DNA of 64,000 nucleotides, taken from Pardosa pseudoannulata. Lineage: Eukaryota; Arthropoda; Arachnida; Araneae; Lycosidae. The stretch spans positions 1-64,000 of the forward strand of contig JAGEOH010000206.1 in assembly GCA_032207245.1 (NCBI GenBank), given 5' to 3'. Under the pieces are notes generated by a model. It worked only from the letters and a program-made list of their open reading frames with translations. It had not been told where the DNA came from and made no database searches. A program made the position numbers and the translations under genes. The first letter of the stretch is position 1; every line of letters begins with the position of its first letter. Of the stretch, positions 39,542 to 51,242 are shown one piece after another.

Positions 39542-40308
39542 CCTGGAACCACTCCAACACGATTTTAGCCTTGTGACAGGGGGCGTTGTCCTGTTGGAAC
39601 ATTCCATTTCCAGCTGCAGAAACTGAGGCCATGTAAGGGTTCAACTGGTCCGCAATAATGTTCAGTTACCCTGTAGCCTTCATGGTCTGATCTACCATAA
39701 TCACGGGTCCCAGAGTCGACCAAGAGAACGTCCCCTAAAGCATAATACCTCCACCACCGGCCTGTGTATGGTCTACTGTACATTGAGGGAGCAACTGTTC
39801 GCCTGGAAGATGGCGTATTCTTACACGACCATATAAAACCGTGATTCATCTGACCAGGCAACTCATTCCCACTGATCCATGGACCAGTCGCGATGTTCCG
39901 GGGCGCAGCGTAGGCGCAGTTGGCGATAACGCTTGGTCAGTGCAAAGCACATGCGTGGGTCGTTTCTTGCGTAGCCTCATATCCAACTGTGTCCGCTGAA
40001 CAGTGTGCTCCGATATTATTCTAATTGAACCTGCATTGTATTGGGATGTCAGCTGAGCCACTCACTGGCTCCGGTTTTGCTTCACCATGCGAGACAGTCT
40101 CCGACGACCATTTTCTTTGGTAGCTTGTGGACGTCCAACACCATGTCGTCTACTGCTGGTTTCACCGTCATTCATCCACTTAAGTACTAACAACTGTAGA
40201 TTGCGAACACCTCACCTGTCGTGCAGTTTCGGATATACTTGTTCCGAGCCTTCGAGCCATTACAATCTGCCCTCTATCAAAATCGCTTAGATCCGCAGCC
40301 TTTCCCAT
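39500..40308 (-). mobile_element. Tc1-like transposase relic
   Basis: The minus strand starts with ATG at 40306-40308. The N-terminus [19 protein letters not shown] leads into a paired-type DNA-binding helix-turn-helix (GTSISETA). Then come KENGRRRLSRMVKQNR and VAQLTSQYNAG at about 40020-40100. A WSDESRF box (first catalytic Asp) lies near 39850, and FQQDNAPCHKAKIVLEWFQEH (second Asp) near 39545-39605. Several frameshifts and stops occur. Similarity stops after WFQEH, so the SPDLNPIE segment with the third catalytic acid is missing. The element is non-autonomous and dead. Confidence 0.85.
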
Positions 40309-40446
40309 AACACACAGAAGTAAGTGAAAGAATGATTCTTCAGACTCTCCAGCAGCAGTTAAATACCACTTTCACCTGATCACGTGCCTTCCACGTCATC
40401 CAGGTGAGTTCATTGCAGGATGTAAGAGTGGTCATAAAGCTCTTGA

Positions 40447-40656
<210 letters not shown>

Positions 40657-40661
40657 CACAT

Positions 40662-40848
40662 TTAAGGCCAAACGATGGCCGATTGGTTAGAGTGTTCGCC
40701 TTCGGTACCAGAGTTCATGGGTTCGAATCCCACAGCGGCATGGATGTTCGTAGCCATTCGGAATCGGCTTTAAGCTGTAGGTCCCGGTCTCATTAGCACT
40801 CTTGTTGCAAAAAAAGGTAGACCGTAGCACTCTCAAGCAAACAAATTT
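40662..40848 (+). mobile_element. tRNA-derived SINE, plus orientation
   Basis: The head reads ggccaaacgatggccgattg then ggttagagtg, with the B box GGTTCGAATCC and the body atggatgttcgtagcc...cggctttaagctgtaggtc. It ends in an A-rich tract and gtagaccgtagcactc. It sits immediately right of an AT array, a common landing place. Confidence 0.9.
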
Positions 40849-41755
40849 CATATATATTTGTATGCACATTATGGTCTCAAGCAAACCAATAAAAGTATGG
40901 TTTGATATTTTATGGTAAAATTATTTCTGGAAAATTATATCTTTACTATATACATACTACACTACACATCATATAGTTCTACAATTGATGTGGTATACTG
41001 AATACATTACAATTTTCAAAGATATTAAATAGCCAATGTACTCAATTTAAAACGTTTTATTTATGTTATTTTTGATGGATTTATAAAATGCATATTAATT
41101 TCAATAGAAACATAATATACCACTTTCTTTGAAATACCTTTTACTTTTTACAATGCATTAAATTATAATGTAACATATTGTGAAGATAAATTGATTGATT
41201 AAAAGATCAATCTAAGCAAATATAATTTTTTAGAGCTTTTCCCGTAATTATTTTCTGTATTATAAAAAATTGATCTCTAAGAAAACCTATAAAAGGAGGT
41301 TTTGCATTGTAAACATGTTTTGAACGTTTTGAATAAAACAAGTTGTTACATTAATTTTTTAGAAAAATGTCGGATATTTCTTAACATTTTGTTAATCGAT
41401 CCAACTTTGTTATTCGCAGAATATCGTCTAAAATTACGTGGCAACAACCGATTGGTTTGCTATTCGTAAAGTATGAAGAAGTAACAGAGCAGTTCAACAT
41501 TTTGCTACTTATATTCGATGCTAGTAGGAGGTTTTTTTTTATTTCGACCGAAGCAAGAATTTTAGCAGAAGTTACTTTGTAGATACTTTGACACGCTTCA
41601 TAATATTAAGAAATATCATCATGTTTATAATCCATAGTGCAAATTTGTTGCATTATTGTATTTAAACAAATAATGCTGTATATCACTGAAGCTTCTATTC
41701 CAGTTTATTATACTTATTAACTAATACTTAAAACTTTGAAAATTGATAAACCAAG
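40849..41755. other. Intergenic, no gene recognised
   Basis: AT-rich spacer upstream of the type B receptor at 41.8 kb; no motif stands out. Confidence 0.5.
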
Positions 41756-42872
41756 ATGATTAAAAGAAAAGATATAGAAGATAATTTTCTGTGGAAGACT
41801 GTGGCAGCAAGTGGAATAGTTCTGAGTACATCTATTTCCAAAAACTTAAGCTGCTCTGCCTGGTTTGGAGCAATAATTTTTCACTTGTGCTCGCTCCATG
41901 TATTATCATTAGAATCCGTCTTACATTTTGGAAAAGAAAAATTTATGTTCGATAGGGTCAATTTAGCTTTCCTTTCTTTCCAATTTTTCGCTACTTTATC
42001 GTGGTGTTTCCTGTTTTGTAGAAGAAAACGGATTCAAGAACTTCTGCCCGAAATTTATAAGTATCGAAATATAATGCAAGTTTCAAATAATCGGAGTACC
42101 TTTCTCATTAATAGCTTAGTATCGCTCAATTGTATTTTTCTATTTCTAATTTGTAGTAATGGGTGTAACATTCATAAGCCAAGATGGATCAAAGACTTGC
42201 GGTTTCTGGTGTTACGACAATAACATCAAAGGATACAATAGTGCACAATTTCTGTTGATATTTGGCAACTTCGCGTACTACTTATTGCATACCTACACGC
42301 CTATTCTTGTAACATTGGTAATCTGCTGTATCGAATATCGTTGCGAAGAAATACTAAATGCTATTAACCATAAGCTGGAGCGTTTATCATTCAAAGGGGA
42401 TAATTTTTGCGACTTACATACAATTTCTTATTATTTCCCAATCACAGATATGATACACAAAATAAAATCTGTCATGTCACCACTTTTATTCACAGTTTTG
42501 ATATGTAATTACATCGGTGTGTTCACTGCTTTGTCATCTAAGATACTATACTCCACGATGCCCTCGACGTTAAAAGTAGAGATTGCCACCAACGCTTTTG
42601 TAAGCACTTGCTTGATTATTTCTCAAGTGATTTTTGGTAGTATGATACCTGAGCGTTTAAGAGACATCAAACATACGGCTGTGAAGAAAATAGAAAAATA
42701 TGGTATGACATATTCTCCTGACGAAAAAAAATTATTTTTGCTGAAAAGAATTGAAAAGAAAGAAATAATATACATGACGGCAGGAGGCATTATTAGAATC
42801 GAGAAGAATCTCTTACTGACATCATTTGGAGCAATGTTAACTTATGGATTGCTTATCATTAATTTGAAGTAA
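41756..42872 (+). CDS. Gustatory-receptor-like, type B, one frameshift
   Basis: The ATG start gives MIKRKDIEDNFLWKTVAASGI. The first 131 codons or so cover TM1-TM3 (AWFGAIIFHLCSLHVL, LSFQFFATLSWCFLF, INSLVSLNCIFLFLI). One extra base in the run taatttgtagtaatg (near 42150) shifts the frame. The second frame picks up at once with VVMGVTFIS and runs about 240 codons through TPILVTLVICCIEYRCEEIL (TM4 and loop), CNYIGVFTALSS (TM5), ERLRDIKHTA and IYMTAGGIIRIEKNLLL to LTYGLLIINLK and stop. Removing one T gives a continuous frame of about 371 codons with no other lesion, so this is either a functional gene with a sequencing error or a very young pseudogene. It is the type B member with the best-preserved C-terminus. 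Confidence 0.82.
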
Positions 42873-43790
42873 AAAAGTTTAGAACATGCAAAAGCTGAGT
42901 GATGATTAGAGTGTACTCCAACTTTAAGTCTTAAAGAAATTGTTATATCTGCAGAAATTTATCTACTTGGACATACCATAAAAATATTCAAAATTTGTAA
43001 GGCATATAAGACTAATTCTTAAAAAATCATTCAGTTATCCATCTCACGCGATATTAACGTATAATTCTTGCTGTTTTTTAAAAGCAAAAGGACTTGGTGT
43101 ATTTCCTGATGAATGTATACTGTATCAAATATTTCTCTTTTCTCGCACTATGTCTATATGAGTTGGAACAACTTCATATTTCTCATATAATCTGATTTAC
43201 ATATATTTCTCAATTTTATTAAAAATTACTTATTATCAACTTTAAATTTTAATACACTGAAATGTTGTCTAGAAAAACAACTTAATAATATATATATTCA
43301 TTTAAATTTTTACTTCCTGTTCAACAGAGTGTGTAACAATTCAAATATCCATTTAATCTGAATTTTATTAGGATTACTGCAATCAAATTAAATAAAGAAT
43401 GAATCTTTTTTAACAAAATATTATAAAAGAAAGTTTCTTGAATCAAATCATAAGGGAAGTTTTTCTGAAAATTTTGATTGAGAAATACAAGGTAAAGTAA
43501 ATAGTTCCAAGATGCATTAGGACAGCACATTAAAGCCCAAAATTTAAAATTATTTGCCTAATTTTTAATATTCTATAATTGACCTATTTCGGAAACCTTT
43601 TGATCCTATATCGTATACAGTCAGGTTAATAGGAATTGAAATTTCTTTACAACTTCAAACGGAATAATCACTTGCAGTAGGTTCATAAAAACACCAAAAG
43701 TCTAAAGCATTTAAAGTGTGTAGCTCAAAACACCAAAATCATAAAATAATACAAAGAGTGAGTAATTTAGTGGTCTCAAATATTGATCAT
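42873..43790. other. Intergenic, no gene recognised
   Basis: AT-rich 3' flank of the receptor. A 69-codon minus frame at 43321-43530 is not convincing. Confidence 0.5.
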
Positions 43791-43799
43791 TCTTTTCCA

Positions 43800-44340
43800 G
43801 TTAGAGTGTGACAACATTTCGCAAACTGCGTAGATTGGGGACTGTTTGCTTGTCCCTTTGGTGTAATTATGATGTATCAAAAGGGACAGTAAAGAAAATC
43901 ACCGAGATGGAAAGTGTAATGCAGCACGGAACAGAAACAACAGATGTGAATATATTGCTGAAACGCTACTTTTGGAATAATTGGCACAATTCACCCACAG
44001 CAACTACCCGAACAATTATATAAATGGTAAATCACTTGAGTATACCAATAGACAGTTCTTATGTTGCTTCATATGGGTCTCATTAGCAAACAGCTGCATT
44101 TTTGCTGACAACAGTCCATCGACTTCAGAGGCTGTAATTTGCACGGCAATACAGGAACAGTATATCCAGTAAAAGTCTCAGGTGGTTTTCTTCAAGGAAT
44201 ACCGTTTTATGCTTCATAAGATTGATCAAACTGCAGTATGGATTGGAAAATGGAAAGAACCTGAAATAATTGCCAAATATGAGCATGAGGATGGAGGATA
44301 CTTTATGTGTTTTTAAACGTGTTCAGTGCTTTCTCTAGAT
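43800..44340 (+). other. GC-richer patch with broken frames, unrecognised
   Basis: This stretch is richer in GC than its surroundings and has protein-like broken frames on the plus strand: TTFRKLRRLGTVCLSLW with VKKITEMESVMQHGTETT at 43808-44023, an overlapping EYTNRQFLCCFIW frame to 44172, and GLENGKNLK-like sequence near 44240. Stops and shifts separate them. It looks like a decayed transposon or processed pseudogene, but I cannot name the family. Confidence 0.3.
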
Positions 44341-47014
44341 GCAAGCCATCATAAGGGATCACCTATACATAAAAATATGCATGCGGATATACCAACCTAT
44401 GGTTTTTTCCGTTACGATAGACAATACGACGTGTCATGGACTGACTAATTGTTCCTTTCCTGAGTAACCCTATCGGTGATAAATTAATTTATTTTGTTAC
44501 ATCTCTTTGCGTCATTCCTCCCTCATTATTTATTTCAACTTGTTGATGTCAAGATTCATTGAGGTGTTAATGCTAATACACAGTTGGTAAAAATACATTA
44601 GATCACAAAGAATAATTGTCAATATTATTTCTAATTTTTACAACATCATTGCTTCACCTGTTAAGTGTTTCCTGAGCTAATAAAGTATTGATGGCATTCT
44701 AAAAACTTTCCCGGCTGCTCCAAATCTTCAGGACAAAAGCATTATACAATCTGAATTCCACCCATTTTATCATTCACATTCAAAAGAACTTTTTTTTATA
44801 CTTTCTTTGTTAGAAATGTATTTATTTTAATTATAAATCTTAGGTAGATGCATAATTTCATCAGCATGCTCAGTCCTATCAGATGTGAAGCATATTTCCT
44901 CCTGCCCTGATGATGCTCCTCTCTTAATGGAATGTGTTTTAATATCTTTAGGATCCATTGTTTGGTTCGGAATACGATGTTGTTATCTTAGGAATATTGT
45001 TCTAATATTTTAGATATTGAAGTTTTGTGTTTCCATAGTATCAAGTAACAGTAACGAATCTTTTCTGATGAATCTTACAAAATTTATTCAAATGGTTTAA
45101 CAGATTTTGACTTAATTTCAAATGTTTGACTGGAGATGTTATTGTATGATTTCTGTATATTTATATAGTACTTTAAACATTTCTTGCCTTCTTAATTAAG
45201 TAAAAAGTTAATTTATGTATTTAATATCATGTGACATTTGACTATATATTACTCTTTATAATGCCCATAAATGCCAAATACGTGCATACCACTGGACTAG
45301 TGTTTCCTTGCCTTTGGTAGAGCACATCTTTCAGTTCTTCCTCACATTCAACCAGAGTTTGAAATGTTTACCTTTTGTAGAAGGTAAAATGGTAGTATAA
45401 TGTTTTACATTACATTTACAATTCAGAGATATTTTTCGTAACTTCAAATCGGATTTTTCTTTAATCTTTGTTCTTTTTCTCTGTCATTTTACATCAATAC
45501 TGGGCACTTTCGATGTACAGGAATTTTGAGTTGAAACTTTATAACAATTTAGTATGATCATCAGCTACAGTAAAATTGGGTTTTACAAGGGAAATAAATA
45601 ATTTTTTCTTGGAACAAATTATTTAATTTATATTAAAAAAGTGGATTGCCGAGCATCGCATAGTAGACCTAAAAAAGTTTATTATATATTTATTTCTATG
45701 AAACAATTTTAATTATATATATATATAATATATAATATTTATTTCTATGAAAAAATATGTAATATTGAAGTAAATGTGTAACAAGCTTTACTTATAAACA
45801 TATGCTAGTTTAGGAATTCAAACCCGTACTTTCCGATATGAAAGACAAATCCCTGCCAACTCGGTCATAGTTCGTACTACTTAGAAAGAAAATATAATTT
45901 TGAGATATTTTAATGATTACGATTAAATTCAGAAAATACAGGGAAAAGCAATATTACAGATTTAAATTTTTCATATGTTAAATAGTTTTAAAATAGAAAA
46001 CTTTTAAAAAATTTATTTTCAGGCTAACTTACCACGTGAGGGAAATAAATTTTCCTTTCTATGCAAAATAAGTACATAATATTGCATTAGCTATTAATAT
46101 TTTTAAACATTTACATCTGAAACAACGATCGTTAAGCTTCATATCCATTAATACGATTCATTTGGATTAAAATTAGTTTAATTTGGGAATTGTGAATGTT
46201 TATTCTTTGACTAGAATATGCATTAACATTAAAGGAAAAGAAAATATTTGTTGGTAAATGTAGAAATAAACACAAAGTCACTGTAAGTAAAAAACAATTA
46301 AAGAAAGACTGAACACAGAGATTGTTATTTTGCAGCTACGATTGAGCTGCATTAAAAATGTAAATGAAACTAAATGTTTGGAGCACACTCAGTAAGCCTT
46401 ACACGCTTTAATTGGGACAAGTGAAGTTTTTCCTTATGAATTAAATAAGCAAATTGTTAAAATTCTCAAACTTGATTGATTTCATAATCATTTTTTCCAC
46501 TTAAAATATTTTCCAAATTTCAAGCATTCCATTAAAAGTTAAAATATACTGGGTATCTATGATATCTCATACCATTGTAACCAATTTTATATCGGTCAGA
46601 TTAAACGCACTCTCAAATTTTGATTACCATGCTGCATGACACTTGCTTAAAGGAATTCTTGTCTATACATGGACACTTACAATTTTCTTTTAATTTTTTT
46701 TTTTTGCAATGTTTCTTTTTTGAAATAAATTTATCAATAGAGAAACTAATTTTATTTTAAAAGTCCTAATACGAGATTCAAAAATTTACACTTTAAGAAA
46801 AATATCTAAGATTTATTTCTAAGTGATTTACACCCGAATTTACGTTGTAGGATTAATTTATTAAAATAAATTATTTTTAACAATTATGCAGAGGCATCAA
46901 TAATGTGTAGCAAATAAATAAATCAGTTATCAGTTTTAATACATTTTACAGTAACAACTGAAAACGTGTGATTCATTTCTGCAAGTTTACTCCGATACAC
47001 AGAAAAGGTATCTT
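44341..47014. other. Intergenic, no gene recognised
   Basis: AT-rich. 45815-45882 contains a tRNA-like patch (ggaattcaaacccgtac and ccaactcggtcat) on the minus strand that may be an old SINE of a different family; it is too decayed to be sure. Confidence 0.45.
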
Positions 47015-47350
47015 TTGTTATTAATTTGTCGTTTCAAAATACGTCTACATACAAAATGCATTTCAATATACTTTAGATACAAAAAGTTTCTTCTAATCCG
47101 ACCCAACATCCATTCTTCTGTTCTTAATATCTTACTCATTTACAGCTATGTAATTTTGTTCCTGACCGCAACAATATTTGTAGTAAAACCTATATCCATC
47201 ATTCGAACATCAATTCTGGTATTATAAATTGGAAATTAAGAAATCCGCATTTTCAAATCTATTGATAATAATAGGAAATTTTTGTCCAGTTTAATTTTGA
47301 CGACAATAAAAACTTGATGTTTCTTCAATTTCATTTGTAATTTTGTGTTA
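47015..47350 (+). pseudogene. Gustatory-receptor-like relic, type B, central fragment
   Basis: A 70-codon frame contains YFRYKKFLLIRPNI, SSVLNILLIYSYVILFLTAT and ISIIRTSILVL, matching YFTSRYRKFLRVRPSI, FSVLNVLLVLNYAVLFLITT and the segment that follows in the 48.0 kb paralog. After a stop, nucleotide similarity continues with atctattgataataatagga and aattttt. It then jumps to gatgtttcttcaatttcatt, which in the paralog lies some 300 bases further on (TM5 region). So this is a scrap with both ends and an internal piece deleted. Confidence 0.75.
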
Positions 47351-47839
47351 ACTTTTTTCTCATTTTATATTCATGTTTAAATTGGTGTAATATGACGTTC
47401 CAAATATTAGGTTGAGTAAATAAATTCATACACAAATGTATACTTGTACTTCGTAATCAATCAATGTAAAAAGTTTATATTTAACGTTTTGTTGTGAATA
47501 ATAAAGTCAGTGAAAATTCTGATCTGTTAAAAAAGCGACAAAATATTTTAATATTGTATTCTACAACAGCTGACGCAACGTTGCCTCAGCGACAAAAAGC
47601 AAAACAGTTATAGTCTTTCGTATTATTCTTTCTGTTAACGTTAGATTCACTATAACTACCGATGGTTGTTTATTTTCACTAACAGTAGATAGACAAGTTA
47701 CAGACGAAAAATCATTTTAAATATTTTTCTGTCTTTATAAATCTTGAAATATAAGTAACAACAGCAAAAATACTCTTCTGGGACCATATACTGTGTAATT
47801 CTTTTAATCCTTGCTTTCTACAGCTTTTGATTCTTTTAA
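47351..47839. other. Intergenic, nothing recognised
   Basis: AT-rich spacer. Confidence 0.5.
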
Positions 47840-48036
47840 AACATCTCCAAATGGTTTTCTCATTCGATATTCTTTAAATAACGAATCCAAGATTTCCTTA
47901 GATCTTCATGGATATGTGCATATAAAATTCACCAGAGTCCACTAGTTACCAACTTAAATCGGAATTCATTAACTTTCTCACATATTTAATTCTCTAAATA
48001 ACGAATATTGAAGTTTTAAAGTCAGTGAATAAAAAT
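47840..48036 (+). promoter_or_regulatory. 5' flank conserved with the 36.4 kb paralog
   Basis: About 200 bp share words in order with the inverted flank at 37518-37720 (ttctttaaataacgaatcca, cactagttaccaactta, then gaattcattaac). No TATA box can be assigned with confidence. Confidence 0.45.
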
Positions 48037-49338
48037 ATGCCAAGAACAAAGGAAAAATACAGATTTTTGTGGAATGTAATCGCCTTAAATGGTATCATCG
48101 TCGACAAATGTGAGTCAAAAAAAATTAAAAAGAATTTCACGGTTTGGAGTTATTTTCACGTCTTTGTGTGCGTTGCAAGCAGCTTCCTTGGGTTTCAATA
48201 AATATTTCTTATCTCGTGCTGTTAAAAATGTGGATAAAATTATTTTTGCTTTCAGTTTCTTTTTCTATAGCAGCATTGTTTCCTGGGTTTTACTGTTTCG
48301 TAAAATAAACCAATTCCATCAAGTTCTTTATTTTACTTCTAGATACAGAAAGTTTCTTCGAGTTCGACCCAGCATTAGTTTTTCTGTTCTTAATGTCTTA
48401 CTCGTTCTCAACTATGCCGTTTTATTCCTGATAACAACAGTAAATGTAATACTACTAAACCTATTTCCTTCACTCGAACAACAATTCTGGTATTATGAAT
48501 TGGAATTTAAGAAGTCTGTCATTTCAAATCTATTGCTAATTATAGGAAATTTTTCTTACAATTTATTTTATTTCTACATACCTATCCTTATAATATTGTT
48601 TGGTTTGGAGCGCTACGGTCTACTGTTTTGCACACGAGGGCTAATGAGACCGGGACCTACTGCTTAAAGCCGATTCCGAACGGCTACGAACATCCATGCC
48701 ATAGTGAGATTCGAACCCACGAACTCCGGTACCGACGATCAGCGCCCTAACCAATCGGCCAGCTTTCGGCCCTTATAATATTAATTCTTTGTTATGTTGA
48801 ATACGGTGTCAGTGAAATATTGTGTTTTTTCAACGAAAGATTGGCGAAATTATCTCCGTCTGAAGACAGAAACGACTGCTTTTATTTGTTGGTATCGTAT
48901 TTCGACATCATACGAATCTTGCAGAAATTTAAATCTGATGCTTCTTCTATTTTATTTGTAGTTTTGTTTTGTAACTTCATTGGTGTATTTTCTATTATGT
49001 CATCCTTTTTTATACATCCCGGTATGACATTCACTTCTAAACTACAAATAAGCATCAATGGCTTGGCAGGATGTTGCATGATCGTCGCGCTGGTTATTTG
49101 CAGTTAGCTTATACAACAACGTTTAAAAGACATCAAAGTGACATCTGAGAGATTAATCGAAATGCATGGATTAGATCCTCATTTCCATCCGGAAATCATC
49201 TTTTACCTCAAAAGAATAGAGAAAAAGGAAACAATATACATGTCAGCAGGAGGTATCATTAACATAGAACCTAGTCTCCTCTTTACCGCATTTGGTTCTT
49301 TGCTCACTTATGGATTGCTAATAATCAATTTCAAATAA
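48037..49338 (+). pseudogene. Gustatory-receptor-like pseudogene, type B, split by a SINE
   Basis: The ATG gives MPRTKEKYRFLWNVIALNGI. A run of 8 A at 48117-48124 (7 expected) shifts the frame within the ESKKLKRISRFGV segment. The next frame runs through TM1-TM3 (TTVNVILLNLFPS) to YIPILII in TM4, where a 173 bp SINE (48598-48770) is inserted with a 12 bp target duplication. Without it the frame joins on to LCYVEYGVSEILCFFNERL. The frame continues through KLSPSEDRNDC, CNFIGVFSIMSS and INGLAGCCMIVALVICS to a TAG at 49105-49107, where the paralog has Ser. After that stop it stays in frame to IYMSAGGIINIEPSLLF, LTYGLLIINFK and stop. Three separate lesions make it dead. It is most similar to the 36.4 kb pseudogene. 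Confidence 0.9.
48598..48770 (-). mobile_element. tRNA-derived SINE inside a receptor gene
   Basis: Minus-strand copy flanked by ccttataatatt at 48586-48597 and 48771-48782. The head carries TGGCCGATTGG and a B box with one change (GGTTCGAATCT). It shares diagnostic words with the copy at 55098 (gatcgtcggtacc, cactatggcatgg, agcagtaggtccc, gtgcaaaacagtag), which differ from the copies at 12292 and 40662. Confidence 0.95.
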
Positions 49339-50708
49339 AACATTTTTGCCTATAGAATATTTTACTTATGCTTTTGTGTACGGAACAACTTTCTTCTCAG
49401 TATTCTCTGAGAAGTGAAACGACTTTAAAAATCTGAACATGTCTAGTACGTTTTACTCATAGAAGAATAAAACAGAAAATACCCCCAAAGGTATGAATAC
49501 AATAGAATATTTAATTTATTAATGAAAATGTTCATTATTTATTGTCTATTAAGATTGTTCCAATATAATATATTTAAAATATATTTCAAAAAGTAAAATA
49601 TTACGAATCTAACATATTATAAATTTATACAACTTAGGACTTTACTGATGTAATTTTGTTATTCATTCATATTCCAATCCTTATAACACTAATGGAAGTT
49701 ACAATATAGAATGTAGAAGGAATGATAAAGAATTATTTAATATATTGCAACTGTCATCCGTAAAGATATTTTTTATGATAATTTAAATCAATTTACATTT
49801 TACCTGGTAATATATTTGTTGACTTGAAGAAGAGGGGAAATTTAATAACAATATTGTGACATACTACATTTTCAACTAAGTTAAGCTTTGTTACTAAAAT
49901 TACAGATTAAATAGAAAATATTAATAAAAGTTACAGTCATTACCCGAAAGTAAAGAAAAAAGCATTCTTTATTCAATGCTGAATTTACCCAAAAACTAAT
50001 CAAAATGGTAAAAACATATAAATAGATGTTGAATAGGGCATTTTTGTATTTTTGAAATACGCAAGAAATGTAAGATAAAATGAAAAGGTAAAGCATGATA
50101 TGTTATTCGAGATACGTGAAACATTTAGCCAAAGGAAGTAAAAATCGCTTATACTTAAGACTGCAAAGGAAAACCAGTAAATCCTGACTAGCAAATAGTG
50201 CATGGTAATATATTCAAATGACATGAATATAATGAAAATTTTATCATAACTTCATTTACTTACTTATTTCGCGTATGGGACCATTATCTTATTATAGAAT
50301 AGTAATATTTAATGTAATAAACAAACGGCCATACAAAAGGTTATCTAATATGAAACGTATCCACGAATAGTAATAAATTGAACATTGAATTCTTATATAA
50401 CTGAGAAATAAAAGTTGTTTAACACATTACAGCAGCCGTATTCTGTATATATGACTCTGAAACACAAGCATGTGGATTAGTGTAAAATGTCTGAAATAAA
50501 TTTTATTTTTCACTATATATTTAAAAATAATTCGGAATTTAAACAATAAGATAAGATCAAAAATAATACAGAAAAAAATCGTGTTGTTTGTTTGTTGTTT
50601 TGGTTGTGTTGTTTTCAAAGCAAAAATATAAATTTATAAGGGAAATATTTTGCTAATTTGAGAGTTAATGGGTTAAAAAGCTTCTTCGGAGTTTATATGC
50701 TAAGGAAT
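49339..50708. other. Intergenic, no gene recognised
   Basis: AT-rich 3' flank. Minus frames at 49881-50618 are hydrophobic and low-complexity without family words. Confidence 0.5.
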
Positions 50709-51242
50709 TACAGTTTAGTCATATTAATGTGACCATCGCCTACGTTTGATGTCAACGTTAAATAACAAATCGCAGAAGCAAACACCCTGCAACAATTGTC
50801 AGAATGGTACACTCTGAAGGAGAGAACATATCGTTTGGAGAATGTGTTCCGTGATATTCTCTGGGGTTCACTCATCAGTGTGGAAGGCTCGATGAATCAA
50901 CACAAGTATTCATCTATTCTTGCGGACTATGTTTCCTCTTAAGAGCGAATGATATTTCCTCAAGATGATGGCATCTACCAGCAGGACAATGCGATGTGGC
51001 ATAAAGCTCATATTGCACATGTGTAGATCGAAGAGCACCGGGGAGAGTTTGCCGTACTCCATTTTGCAGCAAATTCCCCAGACTTAAACCCGAATTAGAA
51101 TCTGCGGAGCTACCTCGATCGATCCGGTAGTTTTCACCATGGATCCAATCTCTTCCTGCATGTCTCGCATCGGTGAGCTTAGCGAAATGTGGTTATTCCG
51201 GATTTTGACACAGGGGTCACATTAATGTGATTTCATTGTGTA
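50709..51242 (+). mobile_element. Tc1/mariner relic with both inverted ends
   Basis: The ends are inverted: tcatattaatgtgacc at 50719-50734 faces ggtcacattaatgtga at 51215-51230, with probable TA duplications at the limits. Inside, the plus strand encodes the end of a transposase: INQHKYSSILADYV, then FPQDDGIYQQDNA with the second catalytic Asp, then EEHRGEFAVL and NSPDLNP. The codon for the third catalytic acid is now TAG. Several other stops occur. The N-terminal half has been deleted, so the element is a short, internally deleted, non-autonomous copy. Confidence 0.85.

Noticed and set aside
40672..40735. A tRNA gene
   Set aside because: A and B boxes are present, but the sequence continues into a shared body and tail and recurs in at least eight places with target duplications, so it is the head of a SINE.
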